The translations under genes and the position numbers were made by a program. 64,000 nt of DNA. It comes from [Pasteurella] aerogenes (GTDB taxonomy: Bacteria > Pseudomonadota > Gammaproteobacteria > Enterobacterales > Pasteurellaceae). The stretch lies in the NCBI GenBank assembly GCA_900637275.1, contig LR134362.1:1612001-1676000 (forward strand). The letters are read 5' to 3'. Shown piece after piece: positions 43,502-52,300 of the stretch (within the stretch, counting starts at the first letter, position 1; each line of letters opens with the position of its first letter). Below the pieces are notes generated by a model. The model was not told the DNA's origin. It was given only the letters and a program-made list of their open reading frames with translations, and ran no database searches.

Positions 43502-43518
43502 TTTTTACACACCTTATC

Positions 43519-43908
43519 CTAGAATTTTAATGAAACTGTTTCTACCTGCTGACAATCGGTTCGGCTTTGCCAGTTTAATAATTGAATTTGCTGTGTTGAA
43601 ATCTCTGCAATTTGCATTTGCTCCTGCCCGATATTATCGCCCTTGGAGGCGCTGATAATGGCTTGTCCTGACGAAGAAAACAGCACTTGTGACTGTTCGG
43701 ATTGGATAATAACGCCGATAATTTTTAACTGGTTTATTGGTGTTTGCGGCGCAATAGTGGCAACATTACGTCGACAAAAGGAAGTTCCCATTTCTATTTC
43801 TGCTGGCGCTCCGCTTTGACGTTGACGATGATCAAAGGGATCCGATGCTGGCGTTAATGTAGGGATTATGCAGAAAAATGTGAGTAAATAGCGTCTAAAT
43901 TTCATCAT
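43519..43908 (-). CDS. comD: Competence protein ComD (PilP-like)
   Basis: A 129-residue exported protein with a signal peptide (MMKFRRYLLTFFCIIPTLTPA) and no clear catalytic motif. Position between comC and comE fits the PilP-like lipoprotein role that links the inner-membrane complex to the secretin. Here no lipobox cysteine is seen. It overlaps comC by 4 bases (ATGA). Identity rests on operon position and general shape. Confidence 0.8.
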   Translation of the reverse strand: MMKFRRYLLTFFCIIPTLTPASDPFDHRQRQSGAPAEIEMGTSFCRRNVATIAPQTPINQLKIIGVIIQSEQSQVLFSSSGQAIISASKGDNIGQEQMQIAEISTQQIQLLNWQSRTDCQQVETVSLKF

Positions 43909-44480
43909 TTATCCTTAAATTGCAATGTCATTTCACTTTGTATCGAAAAATCCGCCTCCTGATCCGCACGTTCAATGTGTAAACTCACTACATTCAACGC
44001 CGGGTATTGCGTTAAAAGTGCGGTCAAAAATTGCGACAAATTGGTAAAATTACCTTGAATTTGCAACGATAATAAGGGAAATTGATGAAACTCCCATTGA
44101 TTACGCCGGACTTGTAATCGATCTTTCAACAAGGTATTCATTTGTTGATTAAACTTGGTCAGTCTTTCTGCGCGTTCTGGTGCAAGAAACGCGGCGTTAG
44201 ATTGTTGTTGCAAGCGACGCAAACGCTGTTGTTGCTGTTGTAATTCATGGCGTTGTTGCAAAAGCCGCTGCTCAAGGTTTGTGTGTGCTTGTTGCCACTG
44301 AAAATAATTCATTATCGGTAAAATCAAGCTGCTGCCACTGATGGTAAGCAAAAGGGCGTATTGTTGCCATCTGGGTAATTTAAGTAATTTGCCAAACCAA
44401 TTATTGGGATCGTTTAACCAACTTATGCCATTCAAGCGGCTTGCTGATAACCCATTAATATTTAAAGGAGACGTTGTCAT
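43905..44480 (-). CDS. comC: Competence protein ComC (PilO-like)
   Basis: A 191-residue inner-membrane protein with one helix (about residues 40-60), then a glutamine-rich coiled coil (about 68-100) and a soluble periplasmic part. This is the layout of PilO. It overlaps comB and comD by 4 bases at each end, showing tight coupling. Identity rests mainly on operon position. Confidence 0.82.
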   Translation of the reverse strand: MTTSPLNINGLSASRLNGISWLNDPNNWFGKLLKLPRWQQYALLLTISGSSLILPIMNYFQWQQAHTNLEQRLLQQRHELQQQQQRLRRLQQQSNAAFLAPERAERLTKFNQQMNTLLKDRLQVRRNQWEFHQFPLLSLQIQGNFTNLSQFLTALLTQYPALNVVSLHIERADQEADFSIQSEMTLQFKDK

Positions 44481-44986
44481 TTTTCTTCCTCCAATGGTAA
44501 TTGAAATTCAAAAAATATCTGCGTTTGAGTGGGATTAAATTGCGTTAATTTTACGCCGGCAAATACATGCTGTTTGAGATATTGTTGCAAGCCTTCAAAT
44601 TCCGCAGCATTTTCCGCCTTGCCACTTATCACCAATTGATGCTCCGCCAATTTCAGTTGCTGTAATTCGCCTTGTTCAAGTGGCAATTGCGCTAAGTGTT
44701 CCAATAAATGCAAAACTGAGGGGGTGGAAAAGCTGGTCACTTTTGCATTTGGTTGATAACGTTGACGAAATTGTGCTATATCTTGCTGCAAATGAGTTAA
44801 ATTTTGGTGAAGTTGGTTGAGATCTTCTTGTTTTTGGCGACGCTGTTGTTGAAGCTGTTCATTTTGATAAAATAGCCAGCCAAAAATGAACAGTGTTAAC
44901 AAAAGTACCATCACGAGGGCAAACAGAAAAGTTTTCCTCTTCGCTTGATGTTGATAAAGTCGCCAAGGTAACAAATTAATGCACAT
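44477..44986 (-). CDS. comB: Competence protein ComB (PilN-like)
   Basis: A 169-residue inner-membrane protein with one helix (about residues 20-42) and a coiled coil (about 42-75), the layout of PilN. The frame is open to 45100, but ATG 44986 gives MCINLLPWRLYQHQAKRK, which resembles the PilN start NLLPWR, and yields the length I expect for ComB. It overlaps comA by 11 bases. Confidence 0.85.
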   Translation of the reverse strand: MCINLLPWRLYQHQAKRKTFLFALVMVLLLTLFIFGWLFYQNEQLQQQRRQKQEDLNQLHQNLTHLQQDIAQFRQRYQPNAKVTSFSTPSVLHLLEHLAQLPLEQGELQQLKLAEHQLVISGKAENAAEFEGLQQYLKQHVFAGVKLTQFNPTQTQIFFEFQLPLEEEK

Positions 44987-45812
44987 GAGATGTGTCCATG
45001 TCGGTCTCTGTCGGCACTTGCATGTTGGATAAATTCGGCTCAAACGTCGCGCGTTTCCATAAGGCATTACCGAGCGCAATAAAAGGAAAATCGCATTCAA
45101 TTATTTGCCAATCTTGCGGGAGCGGTTCAGTAACCGTAATTGTGCTATGGAAATAAATAAGCGTTGGCGTTTCTTGGTAACGTTTGCAAAATTGCTCAAA
45201 AAGTGCGGTCAAATTTTTTCCATTTTTTTGCAAGACTCTAAGTTCATGCGGTTTTTGTTGAATGGCAATAATTTGCTCATTATCTTGATAAATCAATAGG
45301 CTATCTTTTTTCTCTTGCTGCAAACAATATTCAAAGGCACGAATAATCGCATTGGTGGTACTATCCAAAACAGTGACCGGAAAGGGGAGAAATTCAGCGA
45401 AATATTCTGCCACGGTTTCTATTTTTATTGCAAAAATATCGAGGCGGAAACCTTGTTTTAAGGGTATTGGGCGAAAATCAAACCAGATTTTATTTAACGG
45501 TACCGGCAGTTCTTTTTCCAACGTAAAGCGGCATTGTTGTTCGCATTCTTCGAAAGTAGTAAATTGCGACAATATCACGGTTTTTTGCCAAACATATTGC
45601 GCTGGTATGGCATAAACAAAATTTAAATCCAGATCATCTAGCAGAGGACATTTTTGCAAAATTTTTGCTTCAATATCTTTAAGCGAGAGCGATTCGACTT
45701 GAATAAAGTGCGGTTGATTTTGTGGATAAAACCACAAAATTTGCCATTTTTCACCCATTTTCCAAAGTCCTGCTTGTAGTTCCGTTGACGGAGAATCACC
45801 AAAAAATAACAT
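44976..45812 (-). CDS. comA: Competence protein ComA (PilM-like)
   Basis: A 278-residue cytoplasmic protein, first gene of the competence operon. It has the layout of PilM-type actin-like ATPases, with weak motif conservation (VLDSTTNAIIRAFEYCL near the middle). It docks the N-terminus of ComB/PilN. The operon reads comABCDE with overlaps, divergent from mrcA, as in H. influenzae. A CRP-S site for competence control lies upstream at 45976-45997. Confidence 0.88.
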   Translation of the reverse strand: MLFFGDSPSTELQAGLWKMGEKWQILWFYPQNQPHFIQVESLSLKDIEAKILQKCPLLDDLDLNFVYAIPAQYVWQKTVILSQFTTFEECEQQCRFTLEKELPVPLNKIWFDFRPIPLKQGFRLDIFAIKIETVAEYFAEFLPFPVTVLDSTTNAIIRAFEYCLQQEKKDSLLIYQDNEQIIAIQQKPHELRVLQKNGKNLTALFEQFCKRYQETPTLIYFHSTITVTEPLPQDWQIIECDFPFIALGNALWKRATFEPNLSNMQVPTETDMDTSHVH

Positions 45813-45975
45813 AGTCTTTACCTTATTTTACACTTATAGCTACACATTTAGCTTTGGTTTTTGCTCAGTAAACTTTATACTAAGAGTTTAAGTTAAAGTT
45901 ACTTATTCGAGATTGAAATTTGAATTGGATTAAGTTTTTCGAATTTTTATCGTCTTTGCATTAAACAAGAGAGAA

Positions 45976-45997
45976 TTTTTCGATGCGGATCGCAAAA
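45976..45997. promoter_or_regulatory. CRP-S (Sxy-dependent) competence regulatory site
   Basis: The core TTCGATGCGGATCGCA (45979-45994) matches the TGCGA-N6-TCGCA type of Pasteurellaceae competence site at 9 of 10 positions. It is flanked by T and A runs, giving a 22-base near-palindrome. It lies 164 bases upstream of comA and covers the ATG of mrcA. Its C at the T6 position of each half is the mark that makes CRP need Sxy. Confidence 0.75.
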
Positions 45998-48640
45998 TTA
46001 ATATTTAGTTCGCTATTAACATTGATTATTTTAGGCTGTGTTGTGGGTGGTATTTTTTATGTGCAGCTAAAATCAGATTTGCCCAATGTGGATAGCTTAA
46101 AAACGGTAGAATTACAACAGCCGATGCAAATTTATACTACTGATGGTAAGTTAATCGGGGAAGTAGGTGAACAACGTCGTATTCCAGTGAAACTTGCTGA
46201 TGTGCCGAAAAAATTGGTCGAAGCGGTGTTAGCAACGGAAGATAGTCGTTTTTATGACCACCACGGATTAGATCCTATCGGAATTGCGCGGGCCATTTCT
46301 GTGGCAATTTCACAAGGCGGCGCATCGCAAGGGGCAAGTACGATTACGCAACAATTGGCGCGAAATTTCTTTTTAACGCCAGAAAAAAATATTATTCGTA
46401 AAGCCAAAGAAGCAATTTTAGCTATCGAAATTGAAAATACGTTGACCAAAGATGAAATTTTAGAATTATATTTAAATAAAATTTATTTAGGTTATCGTGC
46501 CTATGGGGTTGCCGCGGCAGCAAAAACTTACTTTGGCAAAGAGTTAAATCAATTGACTTTATCAGAAATGGCGATTATTGCCGGTCTGCCAAAAGCGCCA
46601 TCTACCATGAACCCACTCTATTCCCTTAAACGGGCGGAAGAGCGTCGCAATGTGGTACTTGGGCGGATGTTGGATATGAATTATATCAGCAAAGCGGAGT
46701 ATGATGAGGCATCCAAAGAACCAATTGTTGCCAGTTATCATGGGGCGCAATTGGATTTTCGTGCGGATTATGTGACCGAAATGGTGCGCCAAGAAATGGT
46801 AAAACGTTTTGGTGAAGAAAAAGCCTATACCAGCGGTTACAAAGTTTATACTACGGTTTTATCCAAAGATCAGGAAGAGGCGCAAAAAGCAGTTCGTGAC
46901 AACTTGATTAACTATGATATGCGTCATGGTTATCGTGGTGGCGCTGCTATGTGGAAAAAGGGCGAAGAAGCCTGGAGTACGGAAAAAATTACTGACTTCT
47001 TAAAACGTTTACCATTTTCACCGCCCTTTGTTCCTGCAGCAGTCGTGGATTCAAATAAAAGCGGTTTAACCTTGTTGTTAGCAAATGGTGAAAATGTCAA
47101 TTTATCCAATGCGGCAATGCGTTGGGCGGGTAAAAGAACGCCGAAAGTTAATGAGCAAATTTGGATTCGCAAACGGGATAACGGAGAATGGGCATTAGGA
47201 CAAATTCCGGAAGCCAACACCGCTTTGGTATCGTTAAATAGTGATAATGGAGCGATTGAAGCCATTGTGGGCGGTTTTAGCTTTGAACAAAGTAAATTTA
47301 ATCGCGCGACCCAATCTTTGGTGCAAGTGGGTTCTTCAATTAAACCCTTTATTTATGCTGCCGCGTTGGAAAAAGGCTTGACTTTATCTAGCGTGTTGCA
47401 AGATACGCCGATTGTGATCAAAAAACCGGGGCAAGATGTATGGGCGCCTAAAAACTCGCCGAACCGTTATGACGGACCGTTACGTTTGCGTGTTGGTTTC
47501 GGACAATCAAAAAATATGATTGCGATTCGCGCGATGCAAATGGCTGGTATTGATTTTACGGCTGATTTCTTGCAACGTTTCGGTTTTAAACGTGAACAAT
47601 ATTTTGCTAGTGAAGCCTTGGCATTGGGCGCAGCATCTTTTACGCCATTAGAAATGGCGCGCGCTTATGCTGTATTTGATAATGGCGGTTTCTTAGTGGA
47701 TCCGTATTTGATTGATAAAATTATTGACGACAACGGTCAAGAATTGTTTGTTGCTAACCCGAAAATTGCCTGTATTACTTGCGATGAACTTCCAGTTGTT
47801 TATGGGGAAACGGAAAAATTAGACGGGTTTAAAAACACCGATGAAGCGCTCGCCACCGGGGGGGATTTGCAAGCAACAGATAGCGCAACAAACGGGGAAG
47901 AAGTGGATCCGCAAGCAGATTTAGTACCTGAAGTGCCGGAATTGGATGTTGCCAATAAAGCGGTCAAAGAAGATGTCGATTTGATGGCTGATGCAAAAAC
48001 CGCTGAAACGCAAGTCAAGTATGCGCCACGGGTGATTAGTGGTGAACTTGCCTTTTTAATTCGTAGCGCCCTCACCTCTGCGGTATATGGTGAAAAAGGT
48101 CAATCTTGGAAAGGGACCAGCTGGCGTATGGCAAATGAGTTTAAACGTCTTGATATTGGCGGCAAAACCGGTACCACCAACAATTCAAAAGTGGCATGGT
48201 ATGCCGGATTTGGTGCGAATTTCACCACGGCGGTTTATGTCGGTTTTGATGATAATAAACGCGTATTAGGACGTGGTGAAGCCGGCGCATCTACTGCGAT
48301 GCCAGCGTGGATTTCCTATATGAAAGCCACTTTAAAAGATATTCCGGAACGCACCCTTCCATTGCCGGCAAACATTGTGGAAAAACGTATTCACAGCGGT
48401 TCTGGCTTATTATCCAGCAGTGGCGGAATGACAGAATATTTCATTAAAGGTACCGAGCCTAAACGGGCTTATGTCCAAGAGCGCGGTTATTCTATTGACG
48501 GTTATGATCCGCAAAAAGGCTATTATGTACCGCCGGAATTGCAACGTCGCGTCGATCAGATGAATAATCGTAATAGCGGTGGAAGTTCTGCGCCAAGCCA
48601 TTTGCCGCCGCAACAATATGAACGTCAAGAATTATTCTAA
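45983..48640 (+). CDS. mrcA: Penicillin-binding protein 1A (bifunctional)
   Basis: An 885-residue peptidoglycan synthase. One N-terminal membrane helix precedes the glycosyltransferase (EDSRFYDHHGLDP, GASTITQQLARNFFL) and the transpeptidase (SSIKPF with the active Ser, GQSKNM, and KTGTTN). A linker between the second and third transpeptidase motifs is acidic and longer than I expect, and it holds a run of seven G (47868-47874). AAGAGAG precedes ATG 45983. It starts the mrcA-rlmJ run. Confidence 0.96.
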   Translation: MRIAKLIFSSLLTLIILGCVVGGIFYVQLKSDLPNVDSLKTVELQQPMQIYTTDGKLIGEVGEQRRIPVKLADVPKKLVEAVLATEDSRFYDHHGLDPIGIARAISVAISQGGASQGASTITQQLARNFFLTPEKNIIRKAKEAILAIEIENTLTKDEILELYLNKIYLGYRAYGVAAAAKTYFGKELNQLTLSEMAIIAGLPKAPSTMNPLYSLKRAEERRNVVLGRMLDMNYISKAEYDEASKEPIVASYHGAQLDFRADYVTEMVRQEMVKRFGEEKAYTSGYKVYTTVLSKDQEEAQKAVRDNLINYDMRHGYRGGAAMWKKGEEAWSTEKITDFLKRLPFSPPFVPAAVVDSNKSGLTLLLANGENVNLSNAAMRWAGKRTPKVNEQIWIRKRDNGEWALGQIPEANTALVSLNSDNGAIEAIVGGFSFEQSKFNRATQSLVQVGSSIKPFIYAAALEKGLTLSSVLQDTPIVIKKPGQDVWAPKNSPNRYDGPLRLRVGFGQSKNMIAIRAMQMAGIDFTADFLQRFGFKREQYFASEALALGAASFTPLEMARAYAVFDNGGFLVDPYLIDKIIDDNGQELFVANPKIACITCDELPVVYGETEKLDGFKNTDEALATGGDLQATDSATNGEEVDPQADLVPEVPELDVANKAVKEDVDLMADAKTAETQVKYAPRVISGELAFLIRSALTSAVYGEKGQSWKGTSWRMANEFKRLDIGGKTGTTNNSKVAWYAGFGANFTTAVYVGFDDNKRVLGRGEAGASTAMPAWISYMKATLKDIPERTLPLPANIVEKRIHSGSGLLSSSGGMTEYFIKGTEPKRAYVQERGYSIDGYDPQKGYYVPPELQRRVDQMNNRNSGGSSAPSHLPPQQYERQELF

Positions 48641-48656
48641 TTTAACCTAAAAAAGC

Positions 48657-48687
48657 ACCGCACTTTGATCAAGTGCGGTCTGTTTTT
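48657..48687 (+). terminator. mrcA terminator built from an inverted uptake-sequence pair
   Basis: ACCGCACTT / AAGTGCGGT stem of 9 bp with a 5-base loop TGATC, followed by CTGTTTTTT. Confidence 0.88.
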
Positions 48688-48711
48688 TCTTCATTTTAAA
48701 AAGGCAAAATT

Positions 48712-49557
48712 ATGCTGAGTTATCGTCACAGTTTCCACGCAGGCAACCATGCCGATGTGGTTAAACATATCGTATTAATGTTAATTTTGGAAAATTTGAG
48801 CCAAAAAGAAAAAGGCTTTTATTATTTGGATACCCATTCCGGCGTAGGGCAATATCGTTTGTTTTCCGAAGAAGCGGAAAAAACCGCGGAATATCAAGAA
48901 GGAATTGGGCGCCTTTGGCAGCAAGAGGATTTTCCGCCAGACGTAGCGCGCTATGTGCAATTAATTAAAAAGCTGAATTATGGTGGAAAAGATCTGCGTT
49001 ATTATGCCGGTTCGCCACTGATTGCCGCAAATTTACTCCGCCCGCAAGATCGTGCGCTACTGACCGAATTGCACCCAACGGATTATCCATTATTGCGCAA
49101 TAATTTTAAACAATATGACAATATTACCACTAAACGGGATAACGGTTTTCAACAATTAAAAGCTACCTTGCCGCCGAAAGAGCGACGTGGGCTGGTATTA
49201 ATTGATCCGCCTTATGAAATGAAGGAGGATTATGATTTGGTGGTACAAGCGATTGAAGAAGGCTATAAACGCTTTGCCACCGGCATTTACGCCATTTGGT
49301 ATCCGGTAGTACTACGTCAGCATACCAAACGTATTATTAAAGGATTAGAAGCCACCGGCATTCGCAAAATCTTGCAAATTGAATTAGCGGTGCGTCCTGA
49401 TTCAGAACAGCGCGGTATGACCGCCAGTGGCATGATTGTGATCAATCCGCCATGGACCTTGGAGGCACAAATGAAAGAAATCTTGCCTTATTTACACCGC
49501 ACTTTGGTGCCAGAAGGGACCGGCGGTTGGTCGGTAAACTGGATTACACCGGAATAA
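48712..49557 (+). CDS. rlmJ: 23S rRNA (adenine(2030)-N6)-methyltransferase RlmJ
   Basis: A 281-residue methyltransferase (YhiR family). The start LSYRHSFHAGNHADVVKH, the SAM region DTHSGVG, and the catalytic DPPY motif (VLIDPPYEMKEDYD) are characteristic. It modifies A2030 of 23S rRNA. In H. influenzae the gene next to ponA was first called comJ; loss of YhiR-like genes has been linked to using DNA as a nutrient. It follows mrcA after a terminator. Confidence 0.94.
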   Translation: MLSYRHSFHAGNHADVVKHIVLMLILENLSQKEKGFYYLDTHSGVGQYRLFSEEAEKTAEYQEGIGRLWQQEDFPPDVARYVQLIKKLNYGGKDLRYYAGSPLIAANLLRPQDRALLTELHPTDYPLLRNNFKQYDNITTKRDNGFQQLKATLPPKERRGLVLIDPPYEMKEDYDLVVQAIEEGYKRFATGIYAIWYPVVLRQHTKRIIKGLEATGIRKILQIELAVRPDSEQRGMTASGMIVINPPWTLEAQMKEILPYLHRTLVPEGTGGWSVNWITPE

Positions 49558-49659
49558 TTGAAGAAATTACCGATTAAATTGATTTATTCAGCCAGTTTGT
49601 CTTTGTGTTGTATTCGTGCAAAATAGACAATAAAATTTAAGTCCAGTAAGGAGAAGAAA

Positions 49660-51015
49660 ATGACAAGACATTATGATTATATTTCTATTGGCGGCGGCAG
49701 TGGTGGTATCGCTTCTATTAACCGCGCAGCAAGTTATGGCAAAAAATGTGCGATTATCGAAGCAAAACACATTGGTGGAACTTGTGTGAATGTCGGTTGT
49801 GTACCGAAAAAAGTGATGTGGTATGGCGCACAAGTGGCGGAAGCGATTAATCATTATGCGCCGGATTATGGGTTTGATGTTAGCGTAAATCAATTCAATT
49901 TTAGTAAATTAGTCGAAAGTCGCCAAGCTTATATCAGTCGTATTCATACGTCTTATCAAAATGTCTTTACCAAAAACCAAGTTGACGTGATCAATGGATT
50001 TGCCAAGTTTGTCAACGCTAACACGGTAGAAGTGAACGGGGAATTAATTACCGCCGATCATATTTTAATTGCCACTGGTGGTCGTCCAACGCGTCCAACT
50101 ATTAAGGGCGCAGAATATGGTATTGATTCTGATGGTGTATTTGCTTTAACCAGTCTGCCAAAACGCGTTGCTGTGGTTGGTGCCGGTTATATTGCAGTGG
50201 AACTTGCCGGCGTGATGAACAGTTTTGGTGTAGAAACCCATTTATTCGTTCGTCGCCATGCACCGCTACGCAGCTTCGATCCTTACATTGTTGAAACCTT
50301 ATTAGAGGTGATGAAAACTGATGGTATTCAGTTACATACTGAAGCAATCCCACAGGAAGTAGTAAAAAATGCAGACGGTTCATTCACTTTAAAATTAGAA
50401 GATGGACGTGCGCAAGAAGTGGATTGCTTAATTTGGGCAATTGGTCGTGAACCGGCAACAGATGCGATTAATCTTTCTGTGACCGGTGTTGAAACGAACG
50501 CGCGCGGATTTATTAAAGTGGATAAATACCAAAATACCAACGTGAAAGGCATTTATGCGGTTGGCGATATTATTGAAGGTGGTATTGAGCTTACGCCCGT
50601 TGCAGTTGCTGCAGGGCGTCGTTTATCCGAACGCTTATTTAACAACAAACCGAATGAACACTTAGATTATAACTTAGTGCCAACCGTTGTTTTTAGCCAT
50701 CCACCAATTGGCACCATCGGTTTAACCGAGCCAAAAGCAATTGAGCAATATGGCGCAGATAATGTGAAAGTGTATAAATCTGCGTTCACCCCAATGTACA
50801 GCGCAGTGACTCAACATCGTCAGCCTTGCCGTATGAAATTAATTTGCGTGGGCAAAGATGAGCGTATCGTTGGCTTACATGGTATCGGCTTTGGTGTGGA
50901 TGAAATGATCCAAGGCTTTGCGGTTGCCATTAAAATGGGTGCTACCAAAGCGGACTTTGATAATACAGTCGCAATCCATCCGACCGGTTCGGAAGAATTT
51001 GTAACTATGCGTTAA
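49660..51015 (+). CDS. gor: Glutathione reductase
   Basis: A 451-residue FAD enzyme that reduces oxidised glutathione with NADPH. FAD fold YISIGGGSGGIASINRAAS, redox pair GGTCVNVGCVPKK, NADPH fold AVVGAGYIAVELAGV with downstream FVRRHAPLRSFD (arginines for NADPH), and the C-terminal HPTGSEEFVTMR with the active-site His-Glu are all present. Length equals E. coli (450). The ribosome site is AAGGAGAAG. It is single, with a 102-base gap upstream that may hold its promoter. Confidence 0.96.
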   Translation: MTRHYDYISIGGGSGGIASINRAASYGKKCAIIEAKHIGGTCVNVGCVPKKVMWYGAQVAEAINHYAPDYGFDVSVNQFNFSKLVESRQAYISRIHTSYQNVFTKNQVDVINGFAKFVNANTVEVNGELITADHILIATGGRPTRPTIKGAEYGIDSDGVFALTSLPKRVAVVGAGYIAVELAGVMNSFGVETHLFVRRHAPLRSFDPYIVETLLEVMKTDGIQLHTEAIPQEVVKNADGSFTLKLEDGRAQEVDCLIWAIGREPATDAINLSVTGVETNARGFIKVDKYQNTNVKGIYAVGDIIEGGIELTPVAVAAGRRLSERLFNNKPNEHLDYNLVPTVVFSHPPIGTIGLTEPKAIEQYGADNVKVYKSAFTPMYSAVTQHRQPCRMKLICVGKDERIVGLHGIGFGVDEMIQGFAVAIKMGATKADFDNTVAIHPTGSEEFVTMR

Positions 51016-51029
51016 TTCAATTTAGCATT

Positions 51030-51068
51030 AAAGTGCGGTTAAAATATTTACAATTTTGACCGCACTTT
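51030..51068. repeat. Inverted uptake-sequence pair after gor
   Basis: AAAGTGCGGT and ACCGCACTTT form a 10-bp stem, extended by TTAAAAT/ATTTTG with one mismatch. No T run follows, so termination is uncertain. Confidence 0.75.
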
Positions 51069-51173
51069 GCCATTTCACTTTTCGGTTTTGCCAGATATAA
51101 TGCGGAAAGTGTTTCATTTTTTGCTGCAAATCTCATCTTTTACTCAATAATGACTATAAATTAAGGAGCCATT

Positions 51174-52130
51174 ATGAAAAAGTCCCTCATTGCCATTGCT
51201 ATTTCTTCTGTGATCTTTTTATCTGCTTGTAATGACAAAGAAAAAAGTGATTCAACTGCTCAAGCTCAACAATCTACATCGGAGCTTGCACAGTTGAAAA
51301 GTGAGTTAGCGCAAACTAAAGCTGAGCTGGAAAACGTTAAATCACAATTTCCAGCATTGAAAGTCGAAATTGAGACTATTTTTGATAAAAAAGAAGTAGT
51401 CAAGCACACAAGAGGACCGGGTGAGGAAGAGGAATATTTTATTGATGCCACGCCGGTACAATTGGGGGTGACCATGCCGAAGACCAATGTTACGTGGTTA
51501 AATGACTTGCTTTACACTAAATTTGTGCAAGACTGGGGAATTGAGTTTGATGAGCGAGGCAATCCAATTTCCTATCCTAAGATTGAAAAAGGTAAAGAGC
51601 GGGAAATGGCATTGAATATTTTGCAAAAAATGTTTGAAGCAATGCTAGCTGATGGAAAAGCGAATCCATCTTTGGGTTATACAGAAGTGATGAACAGTAA
51701 TTATGTTTCGCAACGTAATAATATTGTGACATTTTCCCAGTTTCATAATAGCTATACCGGCGGCGCACATGGAATGTATCATACCGAATATTTAAATATT
51801 GATACTGATAAGCGCAAAATTATTAGCTTATCAGATTTATTTTCTCCGCAAGAACAGGTCGCATTAAAAGAGAATTTGTGGAATCAATATGTTGATGAAT
51901 GGTACAAGCTGACCGGTGATAACAGTCAGCCATTTGTTTATAAACAAGATCTCGTATTTTCTGAGCAATTCTATTTCTCAGATTTTGGAATTACCTTTGT
52001 TTACGCGCCTTATGAAGTTGGGCCCTTCGCGATGGGAGAAATTGAGGTATCGTTATCTTGGCACGAAATTAACGATTATTTACCGAAAGAATATCAACAG
52101 CAGATAAATTATATCGAATCTGATTTTTAA
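51174..52130 (+). CDS. Lipoprotein with DUF3298/RsiV-like domain
   Basis: A 318-residue protein with a lipoprotein signal peptide (lipobox LSAC, Cys19), an alanine/glutamine/lysine-rich coiled coil (about residues 30-60) and a C-terminal domain of the DUF3298 (RsiV C-terminal) type, seen in YTGGAHGMYHTEYLNIDTDKRKIISLSDLF. In RsiV such domains bind lysozyme, but no sigma factor gene is near this one. The function is unknown. It has AAGGAG before ATG 51174 and no uptake word. Confidence 0.72.
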   Translation: MKKSLIAIAISSVIFLSACNDKEKSDSTAQAQQSTSELAQLKSELAQTKAELENVKSQFPALKVEIETIFDKKEVVKHTRGPGEEEEYFIDATPVQLGVTMPKTNVTWLNDLLYTKFVQDWGIEFDERGNPISYPKIEKGKEREMALNILQKMFEAMLADGKANPSLGYTEVMNSNYVSQRNNIVTFSQFHNSYTGGAHGMYHTEYLNIDTDKRKIISLSDLFSPQEQVALKENLWNQYVDEWYKLTGDNSQPFVYKQDLVFSEQFYFSDFGITFVYAPYEVGPFAMGEIEVSLSWHEINDYLPKEYQQQINYIESDF

Positions 52131-52184
52131 TCTTATATCATCATGTTTATCCATTTCGTGGTGTTTAAATAGAGCTTAAGCCCA

Positions 52185-52215
52185 AAAGCCGAAAGGAAAC
52201 TTATTCGGCTTTTTT
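52185..52215 (+). terminator. Terminator of the DUF3298 lipoprotein gene
   Basis: AAAGCCGAA / TTCGGCTTT stem of 9 bp with a 10-base loop, then a T run. Confidence 0.88.
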
Positions 52216-52300
52216 GTTGGATATAGGATATATTGTGCAAGTATTATTGCACCGAAAACCGGTCCAATTTTGACCGCACTTTTATAATAATCCCGGTCGT

